DNA from: Aporrectodea caliginosa | Taxonomy: Eukaryota; Annelida; Clitellata; Crassiclitellata; Lumbricidae | DNA length: 64,000 nucleotides | Assembly: GCA_020284085.1 (NCBI GenBank) | Contig: JACEVL010000057.1 | Span: 162,501-226,500, forward strand | Reading direction: 5' to 3' | Program-made: the position numbers and the translations under genes | Shown: positions 1-10,753 of the stretch, piece after piece | Position numbering within the stretch: position 1 is the stretch's first letter | Layout of the letters: every line of letters begins with the position of its first letter | Notes under the pieces: generated by a model | What the model saw: only the letters and a program-made list of their open reading frames with translations | What the model was told of the DNA's origin: nothing | Database searches by the model: none

Positions 1-538
1 CGAGCTCTTGCTTTATAAAGACAATTAAGCGATCATGGTTCGCGTTTAATATAGCCGAGACTATAGTACAGGAATATTTCGGCATAGCCGGTGATATTTA
101 TCTTATTTTCAGGTCTGTACAGTCGAGTATCGTAAGCTTATGCATTTCAGTTTTCAGAAAACAAATGGGTGGAGTTGGCATCAACAATCCTAAGCTTATG
201 GGTTTCATGTTTTCAGTAAAAATTGGGGAGTTGCAGTTGAGAATCGTAATCTTATGACTTTCAGTTTTTGCTTGCGATTCCCATCAGCAACTTCACCATT
301 TAAAAAAAAACTGAAATCATTATATAGCTCTGTATTTTGGCTGGAGACAGAATGACAGTTTAGTAAATGCAGTGGCACTCTGAGATCTTTACTCTGCTGA
401 CGCCAACCAGAAGTAGGGGGCGGAGGGACGATTAGGCCTACCTCCCTCTCGTTTGTTTACAGAATAGGCTTAACATGCGTATGTTGTCCTTAAGTTCCCA
501 TCGGGCCCAACCAGTCTAACAGTCTAATATTGGAACGA

Positions 539-540
<2 letters not shown>

Positions 541-603
<63 letters not shown>
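541..603. repeat. (AAT)n microsatellite
   Basis: About 21 uninterrupted TAA/AAT units. A second tract of the same motif lies 130 bp to the right, so the pair may be the A-rich tails of old retroposons. Confidence 0.95.
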
Positions 604-604
<1 letters not shown>

Positions 605-731
605 TAATATTATGATTTCCCTCCCGGTGAATGCTGGCCGCAGGGTATCTTCGTTTGCGCATCCCGTATTTTTTTGTACCTTCCCTCCAATCCTCAATGC
701 TCAGCAATGTAATCACAGATATAGACACAAT

Positions 732-732
<1 letters not shown>

Positions 733-790
<58 letters not shown>
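733..790. repeat. (AAT)n microsatellite
   Basis: A second uninterrupted AAT tract of about 19 units, followed by a T-rich stretch that continues as ATT on the same strand (791-811). Confidence 0.95.
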
Positions 791-791
<1 letters not shown>

Positions 792-1559
792 TTTTTTATT
801 ATTATTATTACACGCCATAGCAAATAGGCTTACACAACGCACAACAAATACTTAATGGGCGTTTACTCAAAACATACCCATTTTTCTGTACAGACAGTTT
901 GGATTAATTGCAGATTCACTGCCTAACACCATGGCTTCTGACGCGCTCGTGCGTCTGTCCGACTTCGAGCAGTATTATTATTAATATTATTTTTTTGCCC
1001 TGAGGTACTTCATTCCCCCAGGGTCTTTGAAATTATAAAAGTGTTGTATTCTGGAACGGCTACCCCTCCTCCATGTCAATTAAGGGTTTAATGAAGGAAC
1101 CACTAAAAGCAACAGCGTTGAAGCGTTGTATTGTAATGGAGATACGCTGGAATAAGAAGCTGGACTCTCTGGGTTCACCGGTTGCTTGTGTCAGATAGCG
1201 TCCCAGGTCTGAGATAAAATCAAGGCCTTTGTTGTTGATTGAACCTAGCGTTTCCATAGCAATCGGAATGAAAACGTGAGTGTCAAGGAGGGCGGAGTTT
1301 TTTTATTCTTTAATTTTTTTTTTTTTTATTTTTTTTTTATTATTATTATTAAAATTAATTATTTTAAATCACATATTTTATTTCAATCATTATCTTTAAA
1401 TCCATTTAATTTCAAAATAATAATTTTAAATGAGGTTTCTCCCTCGAGGCTTCATCTCGCGGGTTTTCCCCGGAATTTTTAAAATTAAAAATTTTATTAT
1501 TAAATTTTTAATTTTAAAAAAAAATTTTTTTTTTTAACCATTATTTTTTCTGGTATTTT

Positions 1560-1765
1560 TATGCGCCTCTTAAGAAACCTACTCAGAGGGCTCCCAGCCC
1601 ACCACGGGCCCAAAAAGAAAGGACTTTAGTTGTTGGTAGAAAGCAGGCAAATCATTCCGGGGCAGTAAGCGTAACGTAAGCGACAGCCCATTCCAAGTGG
1701 AGGGGCCAACAACCGAAAAGGCTCGACGCTCTCTGGGAATGAATAACGTTAACGTCGCTTATGTT
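1560..1765 (-). mobile_element. LINE 3'-end remnant (RT C-terminal tail)
   Basis: On the minus strand this reads as the closing segment of a non-LTR retrotransposon ORF2. It contains an Arg-Arg-Ala-Phe-Ser-Val-Val-Gly-Pro-Ser-Thr-Trp-Asn stretch near 1700-1730, matching the widely shared R-x-F-S-V-x-x-P-x-x-W-N motif of LINE C-termini. Its terminal sequence (AAGAAACCTACTCAGAGG on the plus strand) resembles fragments near 4150, 10920 and 36110, so one family left several 3' ends in this window. Confidence 0.55.
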
Positions 1766-1839
1766 AAGTCACTTAATTACTCTGTTGAGTGAAAGGGAAT
1801 GTTCTTGAAGTATGGTAATTGTTGGTCAAAAAGCAAGTT

Positions 1840-1930
1840 AGCTGCAATTTTGGTTAAATTGTTAGGTTATCGGTTTTCTATATTGCACTTTGTGTTCGAA
1901 TCCCAGCACTTCAACCATTTAGTTTAATGG
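1840..1930 (+). mobile_element. tRNA-derived SINE head (A and B boxes)
   Basis: TGGTTAAATTG at 1851-1861 fits the Pol III A-box consensus TRGYNNARNNG exactly. GTTCGAATC at 1894-1902 fits the B box. The 43-bp spacing is that of a tRNA. Acceptor-stem complementarity was not seen, so this is a SINE head or tRNA relic, not a functional tRNA. Confidence 0.45.
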
Positions 1931-3264
1931 ACAATTTTTTGCCCTTCCATACATTTTAAAGATTATGTCCAATTGTTAGAATGCTCTGGTTACATCTATG
2001 CCTCACTTTTGGAATACTGTTGTTAGACACAAGATATAAAAAGGCAATGACCAAACCTTACCATACTAAACTATTTCAGTGCCATCTTGTATTGTCACAC
2101 CATCAGTATGTGCATGTTTGCGTGTGTTTAGTTAGGATTACACGTACCTTACTTAACTAATTGTTAGTTTTAGGCCATTTTAGTCTGTGTATTTCCAACT
2201 GTCACTTTGCTTAATGTTTTTGCTTACAGGCTGAAGGCAGTCTGACTGATCCAAAGAGATTCCATACTAATGAACCATTCTTCAAGCTCTGGCTTAACAA
2301 ACTTTTACAATTTCCTGTATTCGATATACAATGACACAAACAATCTTAATTGTTTTTAATGTAAAAGAAGTAAAATAAATAATCACTTATTGCAGCCTTC
2401 GAAATTTGGATATTTAAATACATAATATTTATTGAAGAACTATGGAAAATTGAAACTTCCTTTAACACTAGAAGCCCTATTCCAAACAATCCCTGCTGCA
2501 CTGCTCTAGATATCAAGTTGCAAGATCAGGGATTTTTACCTATATTGATCATGGTGAACATAGGGCAAGTGAACATTTTTAAACTGTTGTTACTTTGGAA
2601 AGTTACTTTAGTGTTAGGCCTACAACAGCTACTTTACTGTTAGGCCTATAGTTGTGAACAAAATGTACATTGTACAAGCTGTATGTATAAAAATGGTTTT
2701 ATACATATATGTAACTGAATATAATTATATATATAACCACATTATGTATGTATATATATATATATATATGTGCGTGTATATATATATAAATAACCTTTTG
2801 ACAACATCTCAAAAGCATTATTAGAGAGTAATAGAGACAGCACAAAATTTAACCATTATTTTAAAATTGTCCTTTAGTGTGCAGCACAACGAACACTGTA
2901 ATGCATGCAATTGTGGGCAGTAGAGCAGCAACATCAAAATATGAAGAAATAAAAATTAGACAAATCCTCAGACTACAGTAAAATGATAGTTTGTTGAAAT
3001 ATAAATGAGGTTATTTGAAAGCCAACAAAAGTTACTATTCCACCCCACAAAAAACTTGTGGAGGATAAAAAGTTACAATATACTCTCTGGTAACATAAAA
3101 CATGAACATGGCCAGAATACTCATACACACAATAATTAATGAAGGCTAACACCAGGATAATATATGGCATTTTACAGCAGCCAGAAAGTGTCCCACCGTA
3201 CGATATGACAATATATGTTCTCGCATCCCAACCACACAGCCTGTTTGAAGTGGAAAACGACAGT
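1931..3264. other. Intergenic / probable FAM210B 3' UTR region
   Basis: No coding region. It contains a TA/GT microsatellite (about 2745-2790). The minus-strand gene ending at 3265 must place its 3' UTR here. A minus-strand AATAAA (TTTATT at 2428-2433) is one candidate poly(A) signal, but this is only a motif match. Confidence 0.4.
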
Positions 3265-5318
3265 TCAAGATTTCGGAATTGGAGGCTTAAGAAAACCGAT
3301 TTTCCTGAGATATCGAACAATAAAGGGGGTGGCAGTCAATGTGCATGCTATTCGTGCAGGAGCAAACACTTTATGAACTGCATAAGCCATGACGAATGTG
3401 CTGGCACCAGTTGCCAACTTTGATTCAAGGATGCTCTGTCCAACACCGAGTTTTGACAGAAGTCCAACAATGTCGATTCCACTGAAAGAGCAAAATATTA
3501 CAAAAGAAACATGTAGTCGAGAAAAAGTATGCAAGCATTTCATAAGTACACTTATGCACAAGCACACACCACTTACTGAAATCTTTAAAGCTATATGACT
3601 GACAACTGGAATGGCACTGGCTATGGTTAATGAAACACTGATGCAGTAATGAACCTTCACAATAATACAGTTGCTTCATGGTGTTTGTGATTCCCAAGTA
3701 AGATTTGAAAGAAGTTTTGGCCTACAGCTCCATCTTGACAGTTTATAAGCATGGATAATACAGGCAATACCCATTACTTCTACTGATAAACCAAGATGAA
3801 ACCCAAACCGAAGACAGGCCAATGTACAGTAATTCCACAAAATATTGGATTTAGGTTCTGTGAAAGAGTATAAATTTCTTTGGGTGTGGGCAAGTGAAAA
3901 ACCCATTCACTGCAATATACTACTGTGGGGCATGATTCCCAATCCTTTACAGTTGTGTCCGTATTACAGACAGCATCAACAGAATATTTTTGCACTGCTA
4001 TTGCTTCAGATAACCACAACCTTAATAGAAATTCACACACAGGTATATACACACAGTGCTTACACAAATGCATTTATATCATGGTCAAGCTTTCCGCTGC
4101 TGTCTATGCATGACACTGCATGTATGTATGAGCACTTGTTATAGCGCTCCTTCAAGATTTCTACTCAGAGGCACTCCCGATTACAGCGCGGACACTGAAT
4201 CGGAGTTTCACTCCGAAGCGCATGAGCAATTGCGAGTGAAGGACTAAACCAGGGTCCCTACGCGGCAGCTTGAGGTGGATTCAAACCCGCAACCCTCTCT
4301 ATCATTGTTGACTTTGAAATTTTACATTAAACTGCACACAGTAAACTGAGAAAAGCCTATTGCGGTAATAAGTGTTAAAGCCTTGCACCTTAAAGCCAAA
4401 AGTCAACCAATTTTCCATTCACAATATATATTGTATTGTTAACCAGATTTTGAACACGCACAATATACAAATTTTTCACTCGCCCACTATCAGTCGTAGT
4501 TAGACCCTCTCGGCACTTGCTATAGTTATCAAAGGACAACTTACACAAATTTGCCTGCCTCCCCATCAGAGGGCTCGAAAAAGTCATAAAGTTCACCTCA
4601 GAATAATAGCTCTCTTGGTTCAAGATTTTGACCTGATGCTGAAACAGAACCAAAAATCCTATGAAACTTCTTTATGTGTTTTCTTATATGATTAGGCCCA
4701 AGAGAAAAAGCTGAGAAATTTACATTTATGTTACTTCATATGTTTACCGAAGAATCAAATTGTCAATACAAAGTATTACCTGGAAACAACAGCATATGAT
4801 ACGCCCAGGGTGAACAGAGAAATACATGTGTGGAAGACAATCACTGTTGCTCCGTATTCTCGAACAGCTCGCTTCAACCTTTCTTTCTGGCTCAGCTTCC
4901 CTTCCGTTGGCTGTGCTGCTTCAGCCTCCTTCTCCACTTTTTCTCCCACATCGTTAGACCCTCTTGCTTCCACTTTGACGTCTGCTTTCTGATGAAGGCA
5001 ACGACCCAGCGCTACTTCGTTGAAAGGAAACGGACTTCTGCCAGCTAGGCAAGACCAAAGTCCACGCTTAGAGAGAAAACCACCAATACACGGCGAAAAT
5101 CTGCTTCTTTCCAAGGCAGGCCAAATCGTGTCCCGCAGATTACTAGCGGGAGCCAGGCATTCGTCCGCTGACAGAGGCTCAACAGTAGTCACTTTTTGCA
5201 AAAGCGGTCTTGGTGTCACAGATGTGGGACCACAGGGCACCAAGTCGCACGCCGACACGCAAACATACGATAGCCGCCGCCGCGACAATACACGCCCTAC
5301 CAACAGTAGCATCTTCAA
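3265..5318 (-). CDS. FAM210B: FAM210B-like mitochondrial DUF1279 membrane protein
   Basis: Two coding exons on the minus strand: 5318-4780 (539 nt) and 3481-3265 (217 nt), joined by a GT-AG intron (donor CCAG|GTAATA, acceptor TTTCAG|TGG). The phases agree and give 251 residues. Residues 1-30 are Arg/hydrophobic-rich with no acidic residue before Asp25, as expected of a mitochondrial presequence. Residues ~105-145 are charged linker. DUF1279 spans ~147-240, starting at KRAVREYG, with a membrane segment at ~157-177 and the hallmark APARI and RYLRKIGFLKPP near the C-terminus. The DUF1279 sequence fits FAM210B better than FAM210A. Human FAM210B is shorter (about 190 residues); the difference lies in the N-terminal leader. 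Family members are mitochondrial proteins linked to erythroid differentiation and metabolism; function here is inferred. The Met at 5318 is the first Met of the open frame and Met3 is an alternative. Confidence 0.9.
4136..4300 (-). mobile_element. LINE/SINE 3' fragment inside the FAM210B intron
   Basis: The plus-strand string TTCAAGATTTCTACTCAGAG at 4151-4170 recurs almost exactly near 10914-10935. Related versions are near 1566 and 36107. A B-box-like GGTTTGAATCC is present on the minus strand at about 4275-4287. It is best explained as the 3' end of a dispersed retroelement lying antisense in the intron's coordinates. Confidence 0.45.
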
Positions 5319-5667
5319 AAATGTCGTTAAGACTAAGTAAATAAATTAGGGTACTGATGTACAAGCTATCTTAATGCATAATTCCGTAATTAAATAGCGT
5401 TAATTATTACAAATCTACCAAACAACATTCAAGGTTTCCAAAGATCGTCAATATTATCAGATCATAGAGCGTTGAGTACAGATTTTGCAAGAGACCTCGA
5501 TAGTCTCTGTTTTTGTTGCTGCGCTTTAACACAGCTACCAGGATGTATATTTTGAATCTGCTGCACCGTCATAAGTGTGTAAAACGACCTTATGTGCCCT
5601 ATATGATCGTGAAAAAAGCTCCACTTACTTTTCGCCAAGTTATAATTCGACATCGATGATGCAACAA

Positions 5668-5818
5668 AATCAATCAATCAATCAATCGTTTATTTGTAGC
5701 CAAACAACAATAAACAATAATATTACAAATCAGATTGCACTTTTAAGTATGGATTGTTGAATGCCACAAGGGAAGGCCCTGAAGGGATCAAAGATCCCGC
5801 TAAGTAGGGACACCTCTA
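5668..5818 (-). mobile_element. CR1/L2-like LINE 3' end with TTGA-type tail
   Basis: Plus-strand CAATCAATCAATCAATC followed by GTTTATT, then at about 5787-5815 GGGATCAAAGATCCCGCTAAGTAGGGA-like sequence (a GGGATC/GATCCC hairpin plus a conserved CGCTAAGTAGG). The same order (CAAT tail, then a GGGACC...GGTCCCGCTA hairpin) recurs at 16765-16950 and 17095-17330, where it borders a reverse transcriptase. This is therefore a heavily truncated minus-strand copy of that LINE family. Confidence 0.7.
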
Positions 5819-6027
5819 TACAATTTCAACATAATATGTGGCGACCGAAAGATGCTTTACATAGTATAACAGGAAATGTCCTTGACCATGACCTTTGAAG
5901 CTAAAGATGACCCCTAATGACGAAAACAATGTCAGAAATGAATTCTACATACCGAAATCAGTCACATTAGACTCATTAGAGGTATTACACTTCCATATAC
6001 TGTAAGAAACAATAAAGTTGAATTTTC

Positions 6028-6055
6028 CAATATGGCCGACGGCGGCCATATTGGA
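6028..6055. repeat. Inverted repeat, 12-bp perfect arms
   Basis: CCAATATGGCCG and CGGCCATATTGG are separated by ACGG. No function is assigned. It could be the tip of a decayed DNA transposon. Confidence 0.8.
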
Positions 6056-7525
6056 TTTGGCCATAGCGCCATTCGTGGCGTCATGGCCGAGAAGCACCTC
6101 GGTGATTTTTCATGTCTAGGGACCCACTGACTAAGTGGAAGTGAGAAACTCCCAACACCATTTTGCAAACGGGTCCTCACGCCACATAATGGATTACTTC
6201 ATTTAATTGCCTTCCTGTTCCTCCTCCGTTTTTGCCTATCCCGTCCGTAATCCGTATTCGGTAATCTCCTTCTTTCCCGCCAGTCTGTGCATGTCATCTC
6301 TTAGCCTACTTCTTTTTTGTCATTTCTATTCCGATCGCTAGTCTTACTACCGTTTGGCGCATAATTTATCTGGGATCCGCAGTAGCCTACTGCACACGTT
6401 GCTGCTGTCGCCTTAGCGGCCTTACTGTTCGTGTTCGACACCGCCCAGCTGTAGGGATTATGCTGGTGATTCGTGTAGACCTACCAAAATGGACTTGTTC
6501 TCTTCAGTCCAGTGTCCGATTTGCCGGGGGTCGGGGGTTGGACCCCTGCTTCTCATTTTGACCCCCATGCTTCTGGTCTTTGGCCGACCCCCGGGGGGGT
6601 CGGCTGGACCCCCTCACTTTCATTACCCACAGTCCTACTCCAAATGACTCCATAATAAAAAATATAGTCTCCATTATGACCAATCGGCCTGATGTAGGTT
6701 GATATTGGGATATACTTTTTACGGAATAGGGTTATCCTTTCAGATAATACAACAACTTGGTTCCTCTCGGCCACCGTACTTTCATCTGCGTTGTCACTTG
6801 GTTACTAATACTATGACAGGTAGGGCCAAGATGTGGAAAGATCTTGGGCAGGGCCTAAGAGGGTGCAGCCGGTTCATTGCTCCTGGGCCCAGAGGGCTGG
6901 GAGTGTAGTTTCTGGCTGAGCCGGAGGAGTTACCGATCAAGGTCCAGCAAGCGTATGATTGATAGTGCCCTGCTAGCCTACAGTGCCCTTCACATCTGTA
7001 GGTCAATGCTACTACAGCTTTCTCCAGTCTCCTATAGGCCCCAGCCACCATTCATTACACGCACCCAAGATTCATCCACTAACGTGAGTGGAAAGATCTT
7101 GACACGCACCCCAATTGAAATGAGTCATAGGATCCAGTTTCTAACATCACCAGCGGCCAGCCTCATCATCAGGAAGGTTAGCTCTTCTGCTGTTCATCTG
7201 TCTGACATTAGGGTGAGTGATGGGTAAGTGGGACACTTAAGGGAATGACGTGCAGTGGTGGAGTCAATATATTAAAACAGACCAAACTAAATGCATATAC
7301 AGACAGTTTAGACTGTGTCTGATTCCAGGAGCTGCTAAAGTGGGACAAAATAGCTATTAAAGTGGTCCATAACTTGATTTTGCTTAGGAAGGCACGACAA
7401 TCTATATTTTCTTCGGAAAACGGTTAAGTGGTCCACTATTGCTACTAAAGTGGTCCAACACTGATCGGCTCTATTAGCATCAAAACTTAAAGGCCTATAG
7501 GCCTAGTTAACATACAAAAACATAG

Positions 7526-7960
7526 TCAATGATAACTTAAGGCTAGAAGGTAAGTTGTTGCGCACAGAGAGCACAAAAAATCATCATCATCTAAAATTCC
7601 ATTTATCTCCCCACATGGCTCGTGGCACCACAGAAAACAGCGGCTGCATTGTATCCAAGACTGTGCGAGTTTCTTGTCGGCTTTACTGTTCTCGACAATA
7701 CTACACTCGTAGCAAGTGGAGGGCTCATTTGTAGGCCTATAGTCGGTCCCAGCTTTCTTTTTTGCTTTCTTGTTTTTCGGCTTAGCTGTCACTTCATATT
7801 CCAGGATCGAGAAATTTGCCGAAGACTTAACTTCCCTTCATGAAATTCATATAATGGCCTTCTCCATGCGAACAGGATCCAAATTGTTCAATTTGCGCTT
7901 CTGATTCTTCTTACTTGGGTTACTTCTAGAGTCATGCCTTTTATCAAGCACTCTTCCCAT
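7526..7960 (-). pseudogene. Broken psq-HTH + PHD-finger transposase remnant
   Basis: The minus strand starts at an ATG at 7960 (MGRVLDKRHD...), runs through a basic stretch and DPVRMEKAI, then shifts frame near 7850 into FHEGKLSLRQISRSWNM. That is the helix-turn-helix pattern of psq domains in pogo-type transposases. A further frame change leads to an open frame (7792-7526) with Cys27-Cys30, Cys49-Cys52, His57-Cys60 and Cys74-Cys77 (numbered from its first Met), a C4HC3 PHD-type zinc finger preceded by a Lys-rich segment. The HTH and PHD lie only ~30 residues apart, so the DDE domain expected between or after them is missing. It lies inside the pogo-like element and is presumably its degraded gene. 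A host psq/PHD protein is less likely given the frame breaks. Confidence 0.6.
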
Positions 7961-9122
7961 CCATAGGCGTAACTTTCTATTGTGACGGTGGTGTCCGGTC
8001 ACCACCACTTTTTGGTCCTGCAATGAAATATATTTTTTTAACATGAAAGCATTTGGCTGTCTACCGTCTAGGCTATTCATGCATACTTAACATAGCAATG
8101 GCGGCAATGCTGATAGAACAAATTACCAAATTACCTTACTTAGCCTACATATGTTTCGTTTCATAATTTGGTGACGACATCAATTTTTGTTTCTATAAAA
8201 GGTCGAGTTATCAAATTCATATAGAAAAATGGATCCAATTATTCGATTCATTGAAAAGAGACCGCGAAAGGTTATAATTGTGAATGCAATGTATCATGTT
8301 TCGGTGGTAGGGTGTAAGCTCTAACTGAAGTCTATGGTAATTTAGCGGGTAAAATCGTAGTTTTGGCTGGTAAATTATTTTATATTGTCAATTTAAAATG
8401 GAAGCTGGATCGAAAAAAATAATGTTTGGCCTAAATGGAAGTTGGATTCATGAAACTAATTTTTTGTTTCAATGAAAGCTGGATCGATGACATTTTTTGC
8501 TTAACAAGAAGTGGGATTGGCGAAAATAATTATTGCCTAAAGAGAAGTTGGATTGCTGAACAAATTCTTGGTTAAATAGAAGTTGGATTGATGACAATAA
8601 TTCTTGTTTAAACAGAAGTTTGATGACAATTTTTTTCTCGTAAGTGGAAGCTGGATTGATGACAATTATCATGGATATTGGAAGACTGCTTAGGCTACTT
8701 ACCAGCGTCAATTGAATTTGAAAACATTAAAATAATTTACCAACCTAAGCTACGGGAAAACCATTTAGCGTTGATAGAACCTAATGACTAATTGGTATCA
8801 TAACGTCGATTATTGGTAGTAGGGCCTACAGTAGGCTACGTAGTAGCCTAACGATATTAATTTAAAAGCAGTAGCAAGCCGGACAATGCGTAGCGTGTCT
8901 CTAAGGCCTCGAAGCTGCAAGTCTCTTGTCTCCTTCGCAACTGGACTTGAAACACCATCGAACACTCTCTGGACCAGTTTATTCACTGACTTAACACAGC
9001 GCCTGTGAATAAGCTGGTGTCCTGCACTTAACTAGCTTTCCAGTAGTGTATACGTTAAAAATTAGGAGGAGGGGATTGGTCACCACCACTTTTGGGGGCA
9101 AAGTTACGCCCATGTTCCCATC
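7954..9122. mobile_element. Nested 1.15-kb DNA transposon with 8-bp target duplication
   Basis: The element spans 7962-9114. It begins CATAGGCGTAACTTT and ends with the complement of CATGGGCGTAACTTT, so the terminal inverted repeats match at 14 of 15 positions. It is flanked by perfect 8-bp duplications TTCCCATC (7954-7961 and 9115-9122). A second shared motif, GTCACCACCACTTTT, lies just inside both ends. The 8-bp duplication suggests the hAT superfamily or another 8-bp class. It contains a 36-bp-period minisatellite and no transposase. It sits at the start of the broken transposase frame of the pogo-like element, so it arrived later. Confidence 0.85.
8399..8672. repeat. Diverged minisatellite, ~36-bp period, 8 units
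   Basis: The core GAAGTTGGATTGATGACAAT-like unit begins at about 8401, 8439, 8476, 8510, 8542, 8579, 8616 and 8649 (spacings 32-38 bp). The minus-strand ORF across it is repeat-derived and is not called as a gene. Confidence 0.8.
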
Positions 9123-9736
9123 TAAGACAATCAACGTAATCGTAATCGAGGATTTATATAGGCTTATATTATTCAACAGGCCTATCAACACGTAGGCTAT
9201 GCTTAGTTCAGCTGGAATAGGCTGTCCCACTTTAGCAGCAGATCGCTGTCCCACTTTGACAACACAGCTGTCGCTAAAGTGGGACACCTATACACCAGCA
9301 GGCTTCGTAAATGCATGTTGACATTTGGTGATAAAAACCGTTGCTGGTAGTTCATTTCGTCAGTATATTTCAACATAAATTGCATTCAATATAATTATTT
9401 ATCGTTAGTGTCGACAAGGGCCTTAGCAAGTTAATGTTATCAAAATTATGAATACCGCAAATTCACTAACTTTCGAAAATCGAATGTTACACGCACAACC
9501 AAAGGCCATTAAATACTTGCAATAAAACGTGTGTACGCACATATTAATAACGTCGCGTATATTGCCATAGACTATGTATTTTTAGATTTTGGATGTATTG
9601 GACATAATACGCATGTAAGCCTCACTAGCTTAGCTGTCCCACTATAGTGACCTGTCCCACTTTCCCATCACCCACCCTATAGAACTTATTTTGCAGTTTT
9701 TCCATTTTATGCATATATTTATTTAAGCCTTCAGAT

Positions 9737-10266
9737 ATGAAAAGTAAAAGTTGTATACGTATAGATAAGCCGTCCATAATGTATGGTGACAGATCAGGAG
9801 CCCTGAAAGGTTTGATTTCTTGTGGAAATAATTTTATATCTAACCATGTCTGTCTGTTTGTTGGAAGAAAAACTTTAACTTTAGCAAAGCAATATCTTGC
9901 TTTCCTTAATGGTCAGGATTTCATAACAGAAATTAAACATTTACCCTCCGTACATAGGACAATTTTTGGATGTGCCCAAAATTTACACCATTGACCTGTT
10001 GAACTTATTAACACAGTCAATCTTTCAGAGCTATTTCCAAATGTTTGTGTGAGTTTAGGTTATACTGTTAATTCTGGAAACAGTAACCTCTGCAGAGAGA
10101 TCATTCAGCAAATTCAAGCTAATTAAGAATTTGTAAGGTCTGCAATGTCTCAAGAAGATTATCTTGTGGATTTGGCCAGTTTGAGTATTGCCAGAAAATT
10201 GATTTTGAAACTGTCAAGAGAAATTTTGCAGAAAAATGCCAGCAAAGCTCCATTGTTAATCAAATA
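9737..10266 (+). pseudogene. Decayed unidentified coding sequence (two in-frame stops)
   Basis: One frame stays open for about 177 codons except for a TGA near 9992 and a TAA near 10124. Composition looks protein-like (for example MYGDRSGALKGLISCGNNF near the start and SQEDYLVDLASLSIARKLI near the end), and a final TAA closes the frame at about 10266. No splice sites were needed, which would suit a processed pseudogene or a worn transposon ORF. I do not recognise the family. It begins 58 bp right of the pogo-like element. Confidence 0.4.
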
Positions 10267-10584
10267 AGCTTATTAAGTGTTTTAAGGTATGAACATATTC
10301 TTATTTGTGGCTGTTTGACAGTGGCCAAGGTGTGGTGGCTTCCCAGGTTTTTATTTTAATTTAATCTTCACAATTTCATTTGAAATATCTGATTGAAGCA
10401 AAACACACAGTGACAGCAGGCAATTGTTTTGTTAACAAAAGTTGCATTGTACTGTAGCAATTTACAAATGGTGTTCTGTATACTTTGTATTGTATTGTGT
10501 ATATATACATAAATTTATATATATACACATACATGTATTGTATATTATACTGATGATGGGTGTTGGGAAGAAAACATAAAGGAG

Positions 10585-10753
10585 GCTGGGAACAGAGATG
10601 GGTAGGCTAACTAATCGATTAAATTCTAATCGATTGGCTAATTAATTAGCTAAACAGCTAATTCTACTCCTGATCGATTAGCTACAAGATTTTGCTAAAT
10701 CTAATTTTAATCGATAAGCAATTTAATTAATCGTGCCCATCTCTGGCTGGGAA
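10585..10753. mobile_element. 153-bp hAT-type MITE with perfect 8-bp target duplication
   Basis: The element spans 10593-10745, starts CAGAGATGGG and ends CCCATCTCTG, giving 10-bp perfect terminal repeats. It is flanked by GCTGGGAA at 10585-10592 and 10746-10753. The interior is AT-rich with many ATCGATTA-type words and has no coding capacity. The 8-bp duplication and CAG-type ends fit hAT MITEs. Confidence 0.92.

Larger units (their letters stand above)
1..1555. other. Intergenic, microsatellite-rich, no gene seen
   Basis: No supported coding region. The stretch carries two long (AAT)n tracts and T/A-rich blocks around 1307-1360 and 1480-1550. Short ORFs here are low-complexity translations of those tracts (runs of Ile or Tyr) and are not genes. 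Confidence 0.6.
5319..7208. other. Intergenic between FAM210B and pogo-like element
   Basis: The first ~300 bp upstream of the FAM210B start is the likely promoter region, although no TATA box stands out. The rest holds a LINE 3' end (5668-5815), a palindrome near 6028 and a G/C-run patch (6520-6610). No gene was recognised. ORFs here lack family features. Confidence 0.5.
7209..9679. mobile_element. pogo-like DNA transposon, TA target duplication
   Basis: The element runs from 7211 to 9677 between TA dinucleotides (7209-7210 and 9678-9679). The ends are inverted repeats of about 26 bp with two mismatches. Each contains GTGATGGG and AAGTGGGACA. The motif AAGTGGGACA or AAGTGGTCC recurs inside both ends (near 7228, 7338, 7360, 7420, 7447 on the left; 9222, 9248, 9275, 9633, 9652 on the right), as expected of subterminal transposase-binding repeats. 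The interior has a broken psq-HTH/PHD coding region and a nested 1.15-kb element. TA duplication plus a psq-type HTH points to the pogo/Tigger branch of Tc1-mariner. No DDE/D catalytic core is visible, so this copy is non-autonomous. Confidence 0.75.

Noticed and set aside
516..827. ORFs with long Tyr or Ile runs
   Set aside because: They are translations of the (AAT)n tracts and have no other protein features.
1851..1902. Functional tRNA gene
   Set aside because: A and B boxes are good, but no cloverleaf with paired acceptor ends could be drawn.
3139..4247. Several 60-130-codon ORFs around the FAM210B second exon and intron
   Set aside because: They overlap the real exon in other frames or lie in its intron; none has domain features or splice support.
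5020..5340. Plus-strand 106-codon ORF opposite FAM210B exon 1
   Set aside because: It is a shadow of the GC-rich coding exon on the other strand; the minus frame carries the conserved DUF1279.
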